Origin: Alteromonadaceae bacterium
GTDB taxonomy: Bacteria; Pseudomonadota; Gammaproteobacteria; Pseudomonadales; Oleiphilaceae
Assembly: GCA_013393545.1 (NCBI GenBank)
Contig: JABXHG010000589.1
Coordinates: 1 to 21,778, forward strand
Reading direction: 5' to 3'
DNA length: 21,778 nucleotides
Position numbers and translations under genes: made by a program. The notes under the pieces are model-generated. The model saw only the letters and a program-made list of their open reading frames with translations, made no database searches and had not been told where the DNA came from. Below are positions 1 to 10,351 of this stretch, piece by piece; within the stretch, counting starts at the first letter, position 1; every line of letters begins with the position of its first letter.

Positions 1-183
1 GCACAGTAGATATGAATGGTGAGCTACAAGCGATTCGTGTTGCAGAGGTCCAAGAGGTCGTTTGGGCAGGTGTCCAGGCTGTAAGCTTTATAACGCCTTT
101 AAGAGGGGAGGGCGTGGGTGAATTTTCTGTGCGGCGGGGTGGCTTTCGGGGTCAGGGTCAGTGAAAATCACCACTGGACGAGT

Positions 184-270
184 GGAGGCGTGGTGAATTT
201 GGTAGAGAGGACGGTTTAAAAAGCCGTTGGGGTAAACCCGGGGGCGGTTCGGGTCCGCCCGCCGCTACCA
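184..270 (+). tRNA. tRNA-Leu-like gene, degenerate (possible pseudo-tRNA)
   Basis: The 87-nt sequence has class II (leucine-type) layout: acceptor strand 184-190 pairing with 260-266, TG at 191-192, a D-loop with GGTAGA, a variable arm (GGG..CCC around 229-239), a T stem GGCGG/CCGCC around loop 248-254, and a templated ACCA ending at 270. A tRNA-Leu upstream of queA also matches the Pseudomonas arrangement. Several conserved features are wrong. Acceptor pair 3:70 is A-G. The D stem is GTG against GAG instead of CAC. T-loop position 58 is G rather than the nearly invariant A. The anticodon loop reads TTAAAAA, giving AAA instead of the expected TAA of a Leu-UAA tRNA. The departures look like substitutions, not indels. 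It is either a decayed gene or a badly read sequence; a working tRNA seems unlikely. Confidence 0.55.
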
Positions 271-313
271 TTTATTCCGGTCGCACCCCGCGACAAGCCT
301 GATACCCCGGCCC

Positions 314-2538
<2,225 letters not shown>

Positions 2539-2586
2539 TTCTGTTCAATTTTCAAACCAAGACCAGTGAATTAACGGAGAACCTGA

Positions 2587-2952
2587 ATGAAAACAATGAA
2601 ACTGCTCGTCGCCGGCTTGCTGTCGTTCGTGCCTGCTATTGCCATGGCACAGGAAGCTGGCCCCGCAGGTGGTATGGGCGTGATGGGCCAGGTGATTTTC
2701 TTCGCCGGCTTTATCGCCATTTTCTACTTCCTGATCTGGCGCCCGCAGTCCAAGCGTGCGAAAGAGCACAAAGAGCTGATGGCTGGCCTGAACAAGGGCG
2801 ACGAGGTGGTTACTTCCGGCGGTGTTGCTGGCCGGATCACCAAAGTATCGGACGATTTCATTGTCCTGGAAGTAGCGGACAACGTTGAAATCCGGGTCCA
2901 GAAAGTCGCGGTTGGCGCGGCTCTGCCAAAAGGTACCCTGAAGGATATCTGA
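2587..2952 (+). CDS. yajC: Sec translocon accessory subunit YajC
   Basis: YajC is a small inner-membrane partner of SecDF that associates with SecYEG; its exact role is not settled. The 121 residues carry a hydrophobic N-terminus (about 4-21, ending AMAQ, possibly a cleaved signal), a transmembrane helix at about 33-51 and the hallmark FLIWRPQSKRAKEHKE just after it. A basic/acidic cytoplasmic domain with GDEVVTSGGVAGRI follows. E. coli YajC is 110 residues, so the longer N-terminus is the main difference. A GGAG ribosome site lies in AACGGAGAACCTG before the ATG. It sits between tgt and secD as in E. coli. Confidence 0.95.
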   Translation: MKTMKLLVAGLLSFVPAIAMAQEAGPAGGMGVMGQVIFFAGFIAIFYFLIWRPQSKRAKEHKELMAGLNKGDEVVTSGGVAGRITKVSDDFIVLEVADNVEIRVQKVAVGAALPKGTLKDI

Positions 2953-2963
2953 GCTGGTTCGAT

Positions 2964-2986
2964 ACGGGCGCATCAAGCGCCCGTTT
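2964..2986 (+). terminator. Hairpin between yajC and secD (attenuator-like)
   Basis: An 8-bp stem (2964-2971 with 2977-2984, core CGGGCGC/GCGCCCG) closes a 5-nt ATCAA loop and is followed by TTTGCGTTTG. The stem is stable but the T-run is interrupted. Partial termination or mRNA-end stabilisation inside the yajC-secD operon is more likely than a full stop, since secD starts 109 nt past the yajC stop. Confidence 0.5.
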
Positions 2987-3060
2987 GCGTTTGAAAGGGG
3001 CATATCTCCTTAACTGGCTGAACATCACGGCTGGCGCCCATGCCGGCTTAAAGGAATCCC

Positions 3061-4935
3061 ATGCTGAACAAGTTTCCTCTCTGGAAAAACCTGATTATCG
3101 TGTTCGCACTGGTAATCGGGTTTATCTATGCATTACCCAACTTTTTCCCGGACGATTACGCCATTCAGATAGCCGGTGCCCGTGGTGCCACCGAGGTCAA
3201 CCAGCAGGTGCTGGATCGCGCCCTGGCGGAACTGGATGAGCGGGGGATCCCGGTTAAATCCAGTTCACTGGAGGATCGTGACGCGCTGATTCGCCTGACC
3301 AGCTCGGAAGATCAGCTGCGGGCCCGGCCGGCGGTGCAGAACGCCATTGGCGACCGTTACCTGGTGGCTTTGAACATGGCGCCATCCACCCCTTCCTGGC
3401 TTCAAAGCCTGGGGGCCGGCCCGATGAAATTGGGTCTGGATTTGCGCGGCGGTGTGCATTTCCTGCTGGAAGTGGACATGGAAACCGCCCTGGAGCAACG
3501 TCTGGAAGCCTTGTCCGGTCAAATCAAGCGGGAGTTGCGCGAAGAGAGGGTGCGCTACCGTGGCGGCGACATCGAGGACAGCCGGAACATCGTTCTGAGT
3601 TTCCGTGACGAGGAATCCCGCAGCGAGGCCTTCAACCTGGTCCGTGATCAGTACAACCAGTTTCTGCTGGATGAATCCCGTGACGGTGAGCAATACCTGC
3701 TGACGCTGAGCCTGTCCGAAGCGGAAGTGAAAAACATCCAGGATTACGCTCTGGAACAGAACCTGACCACGATACGCAACCGGGTCAACGAACTGGGTGT
3801 CGCCGAGCCGCTGGTTCAGCAGCAGGGTGCCGACCGTATTATTGTCGAACTGCCAGGTGTTCAGGACACCGCCCAGGCCAAGCGGGTGCTGGGTGCCACG
3901 GCCAATCTGGAATTCCGCATGGAAGCGCGTCAAGATGCGCCGTCTTCGGAAACCGAACGTTATCCCTTCCGGGATGAACCGAACCGCACCGCACGGCTGG
4001 AAACCGAGATCATCGCCACCGGTAACAACGTGGCCAACGCCCAGCAGGCGTTTGATGAGAACGGCCAGCCACAGGTGAATATCACCATGGATTCGGTGGG
4101 CGGCGACCAGATGAATCGGGCCACCCGTAACGCCATCGGGCGTCGCATGGCGGTGTTGTTCATCGAATACCGCACGGAAACCAGCACCGAAGAAGTTAAC
4201 GGTGAATTGCAGGAAGTAGAAGAGCGCGTGGTGGAAAAGGGCATTATCAGCCTGGCCACCGTGCAGTCAGCGTTGGGCGGCAGCTTCCGCATCACCGGTC
4301 TGGACTCCATTCCGGAGGCTTCGGAGCTGGCGCTGTTGCTGCGCGCCGGCGCCCTGGCCGCACCCATGTATTTTGTGCAGGAGCGCACCATCGGGCCAAG
4401 CCTGGGCCAGAAGAATATCGATGCCGGTTTTATGTCGGTGGTGTTCGGCTTCTCGCTGGTACTGCTTTACATGCTGGTGTTCTATCGTGGTTTCGGGCTG
4501 ATCGCCAACGTGGCGCTGACTCTGAACCTGATGCTGCTGGTCGCGTGCATGTCGATTCTCTCAGCTACCCTGACCTTGCCCGGTATTGCCGGTATCGTCC
4601 TGACGGTGGGCATGGCGGTGGATGCCAATGTGCTTATTTTCGAGCGAATAAAGGAAGAACTTAAGGCAGGCGTGCCGCCCCAGCTTGCCATTAATTCCGG
4701 TTACGGCCGGGCGTTTGTATCGATTGTCGATGCCAACATCACCACGCTGCTGGTGGCGGTTATCCTGTTTGCCATGGGCTCTGGTCCGGTGAAAGGCTTC
4801 GCTGTCACCCTGTGTATCGGTATTCTGACCTCCATGTTCTCCGGGCTTTCGGTGAGCCGCAGTATTGTGAATCTGGTTTATGGTGGCCGCAGAATCGAGA
4901 AGTTGTCGATCGGGGGGAAACAGGCTAATGGCTGA
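3061..4935 (+). CDS. secD: Protein translocase subunit SecD
   Basis: SecD, with SecF, uses the proton gradient to pull preproteins through SecYEG from the periplasmic side. The 624 residues (E. coli 615) show the expected plan. There is an N-terminal transmembrane helix at about 10-27, a long periplasmic region containing LGLDLRGGVHFLLEVDM (from 124), and a C-terminal bundle with GIAGIVLTVGMAVDANVLIFERIKEEL, the conserved helix carrying the functional acidic residue. The ribosome site AAAGGAA precedes ATG 3061 by about 7 nt. The last 8 nt overlap secF, indicating coupled translation. Confidence 0.97.
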   Translation: MLNKFPLWKNLIIVFALVIGFIYALPNFFPDDYAIQIAGARGATEVNQQVLDRALAELDERGIPVKSSSLEDRDALIRLTSSEDQLRARPAVQNAIGDRYLVALNMAPSTPSWLQSLGAGPMKLGLDLRGGVHFLLEVDMETALEQRLEALSGQIKRELREERVRYRGGDIEDSRNIVLSFRDEESRSEAFNLVRDQYNQFLLDESRDGEQYLLTLSLSEAEVKNIQDYALEQNLTTIRNRVNELGVAEPLVQQQGADRIIVELPGVQDTAQAKRVLGATANLEFRMEARQDAPSSETERYPFRDEPNRTARLETEIIATGNNVANAQQAFDENGQPQVNITMDSVGGDQMNRATRNAIGRRMAVLFIEYRTETSTEEVNGELQEVEERVVEKGIISLATVQSALGGSFRITGLDSIPEASELALLLRAGALAAPMYFVQERTIGPSLGQKNIDAGFMSVVFGFSLVLLYMLVFYRGFGLIANVALTLNLMLLVACMSILSATLTLPGIAGIVLTVGMAVDANVLIFERIKEELKAGVPPQLAINSGYGRAFVSIVDANITTLLVAVILFAMGSGPVKGFAVTLCIGILTSMFSGLSVSRSIVNLVYGGRRIEKLSIGGKQANG

Positions 4936-5881
4936 TATGGAAAAGCAACCGTTTGATTTCATGGGGTTGCGGAAGATTGCTTCGGTAATCTCTATTGCAT
5001 TGATCATCGCCTCGATCGCGCTTCTGGCGGTTCGCGGGCTCAATTTTGGCATGGACTTCACCGGCGGTACGTCCGTTGAGCTTGAGTATACCCAGGCTGC
5101 CGATCTGGACGGTATTCGTAATACGCTTGAGCAGTCCGGTTACGAACAGTTTTCCGTGCAGAACTTCGGCGCCGACACCACGGTGCTGATCCGTCTGGCA
5201 GAAGCGGGCAATGATACCCTCGCGCGGGAAGTCACCGGTGTGCTGGAGCAAACCGGGGCCGAGCTTGAGTTGGTTAGTTCCGAGTTTGTTGGCTCCCAGG
5301 TGGGCGAGCAGCTGAAAGAAGACAGTGGTCTGGGCCTGTTGATTGCCCTGGCGGTGGTGCTGATCTACGTGGGCATGCGCTTCCAGTTCAAATTCGGTAT
5401 TGCCTCGGTGATTCCGCTGGCGCACGACGTAATAATCGTACTGGGCGTTTTCGCCCTGTTCCAGTGGACCTTTGATCTCACTGTCCTGGCGGCGTTGTTG
5501 GCGGTTATCGGCTACTCCCTGAACGACACTATCGTAGTGGCCGACCGCATCCGGGAAAACTTCCGGAAGATGCGGGTGGGCGAGCCCTGGGACATCATCA
5601 ACGAATCCATTCACCAGACCATCACGCGTACCATCAATACCTCCGGTACCACGCTTGTGGTGTTGCTGGCATTGTACTTTTTCGGCGGCGAGGCGATTAA
5701 CAAGTTCGCCCTGGCGCTGATCATTGGCGTACTGGTGGGTACCTACTCCTCCATTTACGTGTCGGCCAACATGTTGATGGTGATGGGGGTGACGCGGGAA
5801 GACCTGATGGTGCCCGCAAAGGAAGGTTCCGGCGAAGAGGCCGAGGAAGAAGAGCCGCCCGAGTGGCTGAATCGGATGTAA
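4928..5881 (+). CDS. secF: Protein translocase subunit SecF
   Basis: SecF is the partner of SecD in the RND-like SecDF complex of the inner membrane. I place the start at ATG 4928 (MADMEKQPFDFMGLRKIASV). An upstream in-frame extension to 4880 lies inside secD, and the homologous N-terminus begins near here; GGGGGGAAA upstream can serve as ribosome site. The 317 residues match the E. coli length (323). Visible are the first transmembrane segment followed by LNFGMDFTGGTSVELEY, and the conserved GYSLNDTIVVADRIREN in the C-terminal bundle. The tail is acidic (GSGEEAEEEEPPEW), as in several gammaproteobacteria. The gene ends the queA-secF cluster just before a strong terminator. Confidence 0.97.
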   Translation: MADMEKQPFDFMGLRKIASVISIALIIASIALLAVRGLNFGMDFTGGTSVELEYTQAADLDGIRNTLEQSGYEQFSVQNFGADTTVLIRLAEAGNDTLAREVTGVLEQTGAELELVSSEFVGSQVGEQLKEDSGLGLLIALAVVLIYVGMRFQFKFGIASVIPLAHDVIIVLGVFALFQWTFDLTVLAALLAVIGYSLNDTIVVADRIRENFRKMRVGEPWDIINESIHQTITRTINTSGTTLVVLLALYFFGGEAINKFALALIIGVLVGTYSSIYVSANMLMVMGVTREDLMVPAKEGSGEEAEEEEPPEWLNRM

Positions 5882-5885
5882 GAGT

Positions 5886-5903
5886 CCGGCCTTTTGTGGC
5901 CGG
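5886..5903 (+). other. Small GC hairpin directly after secF
   Basis: CCGGCC (5886-5891) and GGCCGG (5898-5903) form a 6-bp stem around a TTTTGT loop, starting 5 nt after the secF stop. There is no T-run behind it. It may protect the mRNA 3' end before the main terminator 18 nt further on. Confidence 0.4.
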
Positions 5904-5914
5904 TGATCCGGTAT

Positions 5915-5954
5915 AAAAAAACCGCCAAACCCGAGAGGGGGTGGCGGTTTTTTT
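5915..5954. terminator. Bidirectional rho-independent terminator between secF and suhB
   Basis: ACCGCCA (5921-5927) pairs with TGGCGGT (5942-5948), extended inside by CCC/GGG around a GAGA loop. Runs of seven A before the stem and seven T after it (5948-5954) give a U-tail on both strands. It sits between convergent secF (+) and suhB (-), so it can stop both transcripts. Confidence 0.9.
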
Positions 5955-5975
5955 GTGCGGGCCGGGCGACGTTCG

Positions 5976-6788
5976 TTAGCGGGGCAGTCGGCCCCGGAAC
6001 GGATGCAGAATCTTGAGCAATTCCCGGAACAGTTTCGGGTTGGCCACAACCAGCTGTTTGGCGTTTTCCACCGACGGGTTGCCGGAGAAGTCGCCGGTCA
6101 GGGCGCCGGACTCCATGGCCAGGGTAACGCCAAGGTCCAGGTCTGCGGCCTCGGGCCGGAAAATAACGGCGGCATCCAGCAGGCCCGCCGATACCCGGGC
6201 AATGTCCAGTACCACGCAGCCGGAGGTGCGAAACATGCCGCTGTCCCGGGCAATGGTGGCGGCCAATTCGCCCCATATGAACGGATCATCGCCCTGGCGG
6301 GCCTGATCCAGCAGATTACTGGCTATGGCCGACTGGCCAGGCTGTTTGATTTCCGAGGCGCGCACGCGGCGGCTGTTCAGCGCGGCACCGTGACCACGGC
6401 TGGCAGTGTATTCCTCACCGGTGACCGGGTTAACCAATAGCAGGTTCTCGGTGCGGTTGTTCTTCTTCTGGGACAGAGCCAGGGCGAATTCGGGAATGCC
6501 GCGGACGAAATTGTCCCGGCCGAGCACCGGAAAAACGTGCCAGCTTTTTTCGCTGCCATCGGCGTCAGCCTGACCCATGGGCGCGATGGTATGATCCTTG
6601 TAGGCCTTTTCCAGCTGCTCGACAACGTTGTCGTAAATGGACTGTTCAACCCGGGCGAGTTGGCGGCTGCGCTCGCCTTCGTCTTTCGGGTTGGGTTCCT
6701 GTCGCTCGAAATGGGCTTTGAGATAGTCTGAACCCTGGCGCGCAATGCGCAGGGCCATCTTGATTGCTGGTTGCATCTGAGTGTTCAT
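5976..6788 (-). CDS. suhB: SuhB-like inositol-monophosphatase family protein, catalytic residues replaced
   Basis: The position between secF and trmJ and the overall fold signatures (GEEYTASRGHGAALNSRR, TSGCVVLDIARVSAGLLDAA, TGDFSGNP, VVANPKL) match SuhB of Pseudomonas and E. coli. The metal-binding core does not. The E. coli EESG region is TIAPMGQAD (67-75), the DPLDGTTNF motif is FPVLGRDNF (86-94, both Asp lost), and the GSNDFVTNVD segment is unrecognisable. Only the later Asp of WDFAAG may survive as D217. A phosphatase reaction is therefore improbable. E. coli SuhB works in rRNA antitermination with NusA independently of catalysis, which is the likely retained role here (inference). Start could be Met1 or Met5 (MQPAIKMALR), the latter aligning better with homologs; no clear ribosome site. 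Confidence 0.85.
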   Translation of the reverse strand: MNTQMQPAIKMALRIARQGSDYLKAHFERQEPNPKDEGERSRQLARVEQSIYDNVVEQLEKAYKDHTIAPMGQADADGSEKSWHVFPVLGRDNFVRGIPEFALALSQKKNNRTENLLLVNPVTGEEYTASRGHGAALNSRRVRASEIKQPGQSAIASNLLDQARQGDDPFIWGELAATIARDSGMFRTSGCVVLDIARVSAGLLDAAVIFRPEAADLDLGVTLAMESGALTGDFSGNPSVENAKQLVVANPKLFRELLKILHPFRGRLPR

Positions 6789-6961
6789 TATCCGGGTGTG
6801 TTAAGGGGCGCCATGATAACAAAAGATGGCCGCGCTTGTACGGTTTTCAGTGGGAGAATACCCGGATGCAAGGCTGTTCAAAGTAATGGAAGGCGTCTGT
6901 TCCGGCCGCTTTCTGGTATCATTGCGGCTTACTTGTTCAAGCAGACACAGGCATTGGTTCC

Positions 6962-7822
6962 ATGCATAAACCCGCCTTGCCCCTTGAAGGCACAGATACT
7001 TTTAACGACCAGATCCGCATTGTGCTGGTCGAAACCTCCCACTCAGGCAACATCGGTGCGGTTGCCCGCGCCATGAAAAACATGGGCCTGGGCAATCTCT
7101 GGCTGGTCAACCCGGCCTCCTTTCCTGACGAAGCGTCCTACGCCCGCTCCTCCGGTGCTTCGGATGTGCTGGACCGGGCGCAGGTGGTTGGGTCGCTGGA
7201 TGAGGCGCTAGCCGATTGCGTGCTGGTGATGGGTACCAGTGCCCGTGGTCGCAAGGTGCCCTGGCCGGTCATGCCGCCACCGGAGGCGGCCGCAAAGGCT
7301 TCCGAATACAGTGCGAAAGGGCAGGTGGCGTTGGTGTTCGGGCGGGAAAATAATGGCCTGTCGAACGAAGAATTGCAGCGCTGCCATTATCATATCCATA
7401 TCCCTTCCAATCCGGATTACAGCTCGTTGAACCTGTCCATGGCGGTTCAGGTAGTGTGTTACGAATTGCGCATGCATCACCTGCGCGGCCTTGAAGAGCA
7501 GGGCGAGAGTCCCTACCTTGATTCCATGGTGTCGCCGGGAGACGGTGGCTGGGATGTGCCGCCGGCCAATGTGGATGATGTGGAAGGCTTTTTCGGGCAT
7601 CTCGAACAGGTATTGCAGGAGATTGATTTTCATCGCCGGGATAACCCGCGCCAGCTGATGACCCGTCTTCGCCGGTTATTCCAGAGATCGCATCTGGATC
7701 AGATGGAAATCAACATCCTGCGGGGTATTCTGACGTCTGTGCAAAAAGCGGCCGGTACCCGGCAGCCAGACCAACGAACAAAATCCACCGTGGCGCCAGC
7801 CACTGATGATGGCCAGGAATAA
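6962..7822 (+). CDS. trmJ: tRNA (cytidine/uridine-2'-O-)-methyltransferase TrmJ
   Basis: TrmJ is a SPOUT-family enzyme that 2'-O-methylates position 32 of several tRNAs with SAM. The 286 residues contain the family motifs in order: [44 protein letters not shown], then the SAM-binding knot [17 protein letters not shown] and [19 protein letters not shown]. It is longer than E. coli TrmJ (246) through about 12 extra N-terminal residues and a polar tail. Start ATG 6962 was chosen as the first in-frame ATG; a later start near [10 protein letters not shown] is possible but lacks a Met. It is divergent from suhB across 173 nt and lies 5 nt upstream of cysE. Confidence 0.94.
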   Translation: MHKPALPLEGTDTFNDQIRIVLVETSHSGNIGAVARAMKNMGLGNLWLVNPASFPDEASYARSSGASDVLDRAQVVGSLDEALADCVLVMGTSARGRKVPWPVMPPPEAAAKASEYSAKGQVALVFGRENNGLSNEELQRCHYHIHIPSNPDYSSLNLSMAVQVVCYELRMHHLRGLEEQGESPYLDSMVSPGDGGWDVPPANVDDVEGFFGHLEQVLQEIDFHRRDNPRQLMTRLRRLFQRSHLDQMEINILRGILTSVQKAAGTRQPDQRTKSTVAPATDDGQE

Positions 7823-7827
7823 AAAAC

Positions 7828-8613
7828 ATGTTTGAGCGTTTGAGGGAAGACATTAATAGCGTATTCCACCGCGATCCCGCTGCCCGGAATACCTTTGAGG
7901 TACTGACTAATTATCCGGGTTTGCACGCTTTGCTGTTTCATCGATTCTCCCACTGGCTGTGGAACCTGGGTTTAAAATGGCTGGCGCGAACCATTTCCAC
8001 TCTGGCGCGCTGGCTCACCGGCGTTGAAATACACCCGGGCGCGACCATTGGCCGCCGTTTCTTCATCGACCACGGTATGGGCGTGGTCATTGGTGAAACC
8101 ACGGTGGTCGGCGACGATGTCACTCTGTACCAGGGCGTTACGCTGGGCGGCACCAGCTGGAACAAGGGTAAACGCCATCCTACCATCGGTAACGGAGTAG
8201 TTGTGGGAGCCGGCGCCAAGATTCTCGGCCCTTTCGAAGTAGGCGAGGGCGCCAAGATCGGTTCCAATTCCGTGGTCACCAAGGCCGTTCCCGCTGGCGC
8301 CACCGTGGTTGGTATTCCCGGCCGTGCGATCGTCAAGAAGAAGCCATCTGAGGACGAGGCGCGGCGCAAGGAAATGGAAAAACGCATGGGCTTCGACGCC
8401 TACGGCGTGACCGAAGAAATGCCGGACCCGGTGGCCCGCTCGGTTCGGGCGCTGCTTGATCACATGCACGCGGTGGATGATCGCATCGAAAACATGTGCC
8501 AGGCGTTGCGCAAGGTGAACAGCGAGTATCAGAACGGCGAGTTGCCGCCCCTGCACGACGAGGACTTTGATTGCGTGCGCGAGCAGGGCGAGGAGAAGCC
8601 GCCCAAGAGCTGA
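7828..8613 (+). CDS. cysE: Serine O-acetyltransferase
   Basis: CysE acetylates L-serine with acetyl-CoA, the committing step of cysteine synthesis in the cytoplasm. The 261-residue protein has a helical N-terminus and a left-handed beta-helix of hexapeptide repeats. The catalytic Asp81-His82 lies in [13 protein letters not shown] and a second His (117) in [20 protein letters not shown]. It is the shorter Pseudomonas-type enzyme; the last 80 residues are charged and not part of the helix. It starts 5 nt after trmJ, so co-transcription is likely. Its product feeds the cysteine desulfurase two genes downstream. Confidence 0.94.
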   Translation: MFERLREDINSVFHRDPAARNTFEVLTNYPGLHALLFHRFSHWLWNLGLKWLARTISTLARWLTGVEIHPGATIGRRFFIDHGMGVVIGETTVVGDDVTLYQGVTLGGTSWNKGKRHPTIGNGVVVGAGAKILGPFEVGEGAKIGSNSVVTKAVPAGATVVGIPGRAIVKKKPSEDEARRKEMEKRMGFDAYGVTEEMPDPVARSVRALLDHMHAVDDRIENMCQALRKVNSEYQNGELPPLHDEDFDCVREQGEEKPPKS

Positions 8614-8639
8614 ATACTTGACTGATTTGGTGGGTCAAT
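8614..8639 (+). promoter_or_regulatory. IscR type-1 binding site
   Basis: The first two thirds of the 26 bases immediately after the cysE stop (ATACTTGACTGATTTGGTG) follow the type-1 IscR consensus (ATASYYGACTRWWWYAGTC), with a weaker second half (GGTCAAT). It overlaps the -35 box of the promoter below, the arrangement used for autorepression by [2Fe-2S]-IscR in E. coli. Confidence 0.7.
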
Positions 8640-8646
8640 CCATACT
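8618..8646 (+). promoter_or_regulatory. Sigma-70 promoter of iscR-iscS
   Basis: TTGACT (8618-8623) and CATACT (8641-8646) are separated by 17 nt, a good -35/-10 pair. Transcription would begin near 8653, about 38 nt before the iscR ATG. The IscR box covers the -35 element and spacer. Confidence 0.7.
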
Positions 8647-8690
8647 CCCCTGAATGATTTTCGACCGACTGGTACTGCGGGGCTGACCCT

Positions 8691-9176
8691 ATGAAGCTGA
8701 CCACAAAAGGCCGTTATGCGGTCACCGCGATGCTGGACCTCGCCCTTCATGCGACCGAAGGGCCGGTCAGCCTGGCGGATATCTCTGCCCGCCAGGAAAT
8801 CTCCCTGTCGTATCTTGAGCAGCTGTTTTCCCGCCTGCGCCGCCAAAGTCTGGTGGTGAGTGTGCGGGGGCCTGGTGGCGGCTATCGGTTGAGCCGCTCC
8901 GCCGATGAGTTGTTTATTGCCGAGGTGGTCGATGCGGTTAGTGAATCACTGGACACGACCCGCTGCGGTAACAAGGGCGACTGCCAGAACGGGGAGAAGT
9001 GCCTTACCCACCATTTGTGGTCGGACCTGAGCGACCGCATTCATAACTTCCTGAGCGAAATCAGTCTGGGCGATCTGATGCGCAAGCGCGAGATTCGCAG
9101 CGTGGCTGACCGCCAGAATCAGAAACAGTCAGAGGCCGTGAATACCCGCCGGCTGATCGACCAGGCGTCTGCCTGA
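8691..9176 (+). CDS. iscR: Fe-S cluster regulator IscR (Rrf2 family)
   Basis: IscR senses cellular Fe-S status by carrying a [2Fe-2S] cluster and represses its own operon when loaded. The 161 residues start [19 protein letters not shown] and include the winged helix with [13 protein letters not shown] and [11 protein letters not shown]. The cluster ligands are Cys92, Cys98, Cys104 and His107 ([20 protein letters not shown]), at the same numbers as in E. coli. The polar tail is variable in the family. It precedes the desulfurase gene by 23 nt and has its own box-overlapped promoter. What is missing is the rest of the isc operon. Confidence 0.96.
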   Translation: MKLTTKGRYAVTAMLDLALHATEGPVSLADISARQEISLSYLEQLFSRLRRQSLVVSVRGPGGGYRLSRSADELFIAEVVDAVSESLDTTRCGNKGDCQNGEKCLTHHLWSDLSDRIHNFLSEISLGDLMRKREIRSVADRQNQKQSEAVNTRRLIDQASA

Positions 9177-9199
9177 AAATTCACCACCTAAAACCAACC

Positions 9200-10351
9200 A
9201 TGATGAAAAAGCCCGTCTATCTGGATTACGCGGCGACCACGCCCGTTGACCCCGCTGTTGCTGAAGAAATGGCCCGATACCTCACGCTTGATGGCATTTT
9301 CGGTAACCCTGCCTCCCGCACCCACAGTTATGGCTGGCAGGCAGAGGCCGCCGTTGAAGGTGCCCGCCGCCAGGTGGCTGACCTGATTCACGCGGATCCC
9401 CGGGAGATTGTCTGGACCTCCGGCGCCACCGAATCGGACAACCTCGCCATCAAGGGTGTGGCAGCGTTGCATGATAACCCCCACATCATTACATCCACCA
9501 TCGAGCACAAGGCCGTGGTGGACACCTGCGCATGGCTGGAAAAGCAGGGCGCCCGGGTAACCTGGCTGGAGCCGGAGCCGGACGGTCGCATTGCCCCTGA
9601 GAAAGTGTTCGAGGCCCTGAGGGATAACACTGTGCTGGTCAGCCTTATGCTGGTGAACAACGAACTCGGCAGTGTGAGCGATATTCGTACCATCGGAGAG
9701 ACTTTGCGTGCCAGGGGTGTGCTTCTGCACGTGGATGCCGCCCAGGCGGCCGGCAAGCTGGCCGTGGACGTACAGGCGTTAAAGGTGGACTTGCTGTCGC
9801 TTTCCGCCCATAAGGTTTATGGCCCCAAGGGTGTGGGTGCGCTGTACGTCCGCCGGTCGCCGGAAGTGCGGATTGAAGCCCAGATCCACGGTGGTGGTCA
9901 TGAGCGGGGCATGCGCTCCGGCACACTGCCCACTCACCAGATTGCCGGCATGGGCAAGGCTTTTGCCCTCGCGGAGCAACATCTGAACGAAGAAGTGCAA
10001 AAACTTGAAGCACTTCGTGAGCGGTTTCTGGCCGGGCTGGAAAATCTGGAAGGAGTGCATTTCAATGGCAGTCGGGAACACCGGGTGCCGGGTATTGTCA
10101 ATCTGTCATTCGAAGGTGTCGAAGCGGAATCACTGATGCTTGGTTTGCGGCACCTGGCGGTGTCATCGGGTTCGGCCTGTGCGTCTGCCGCGATGGAGCC
10201 GTCTTATGTGCTGCGCGGGATCGGCGTGAATGATGAGCTGGCCCACCGGGCCCTGCGTTTCTCGCTGGGGCGCTTCAGCACGGCCGAAGAGGTTGATTTC
10301 GCGACAGGCCAGATCATCGAAGTGGTTGAGCGGCTTCGTTCACTACGGTAG
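9200..10351 (+). CDS. iscS: Cysteine desulfurase, IscS type, short C-terminus
   Basis: This PLP enzyme takes sulfur from cysteine as an enzyme-bound persulfide for Fe-S clusters and tRNA thiolation. The 383 residues contain [12 protein letters not shown], His103 (IEHKAV), the PLP Lys205 ([10 protein letters not shown]) and the active-site loop Cys327 (SSGSACASA), followed by [17 protein letters not shown] as in E. coli IscS. The protein stops at ERLRSLR, about 20 residues before the end of E. coli IscS (404), and so lacks the conserved tail that takes part in binding the scaffold IscU. The bases after the stop do not encode that tail in frame. No iscU follows; the next gene is ndk. Start at 9200 or the next codon (MKKPVYL). 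Confidence 0.92.
   Translation: MMKKPVYLDYAATTPVDPAVAEEMARYLTLDGIFGNPASRTHSYGWQAEAAVEGARRQVADLIHADPREIVWTSGATESDNLAIKGVAALHDNPHIITSTIEHKAVVDTCAWLEKQGARVTWLEPEPDGRIAPEKVFEALRDNTVLVSLMLVNNELGSVSDIRTIGETLRARGVLLHVDAAQAAGKLAVDVQALKVDLLSLSAHKVYGPKGVGALYVRRSPEVRIEAQIHGGGHERGMRSGTLPTHQIAGMGKAFALAEQHLNEEVQKLEALRERFLAGLENLEGVHFNGSREHRVPGIVNLSFEGVEAESLMLGLRHLAVSSGSACASAAMEPSYVLRGIGVNDELAHRALRFSLGRFSTAEEVDFATGQIIEVVERLRSLR

Noticed and set aside
3..164. Open stretch from the window edge (ATG at 12) that could be the end of an upstream gene
   Set aside because: Only about 53 codons, no recognisable motif, no ribosome site, and it ends just before the tRNA; too little to call. Nothing else is supported in 1-183 apart from a possible TATAAC near 89-94 with no good -35.
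3265..3933. 222-codon antisense ORF within secD
   Set aside because: Composition follows the opposite strand of secD and shows no domain; it is a shadow of a high-GC coding region.
4925..6049. 374-codon minus-strand ORF across secF and the terminator
   Set aside because: It covers secF in antisense and reads through the strong terminator; it is low-complexity His/Gln-rich translation with no family resemblance.
6789..6961. Promoters in the suhB/trmJ divergent gap (TATCAT on both strands)
   Set aside because: The -10-like hexamers have no acceptable -35 at 16-18 nt, so I could not support a specific promoter, although one must exist in this gap.
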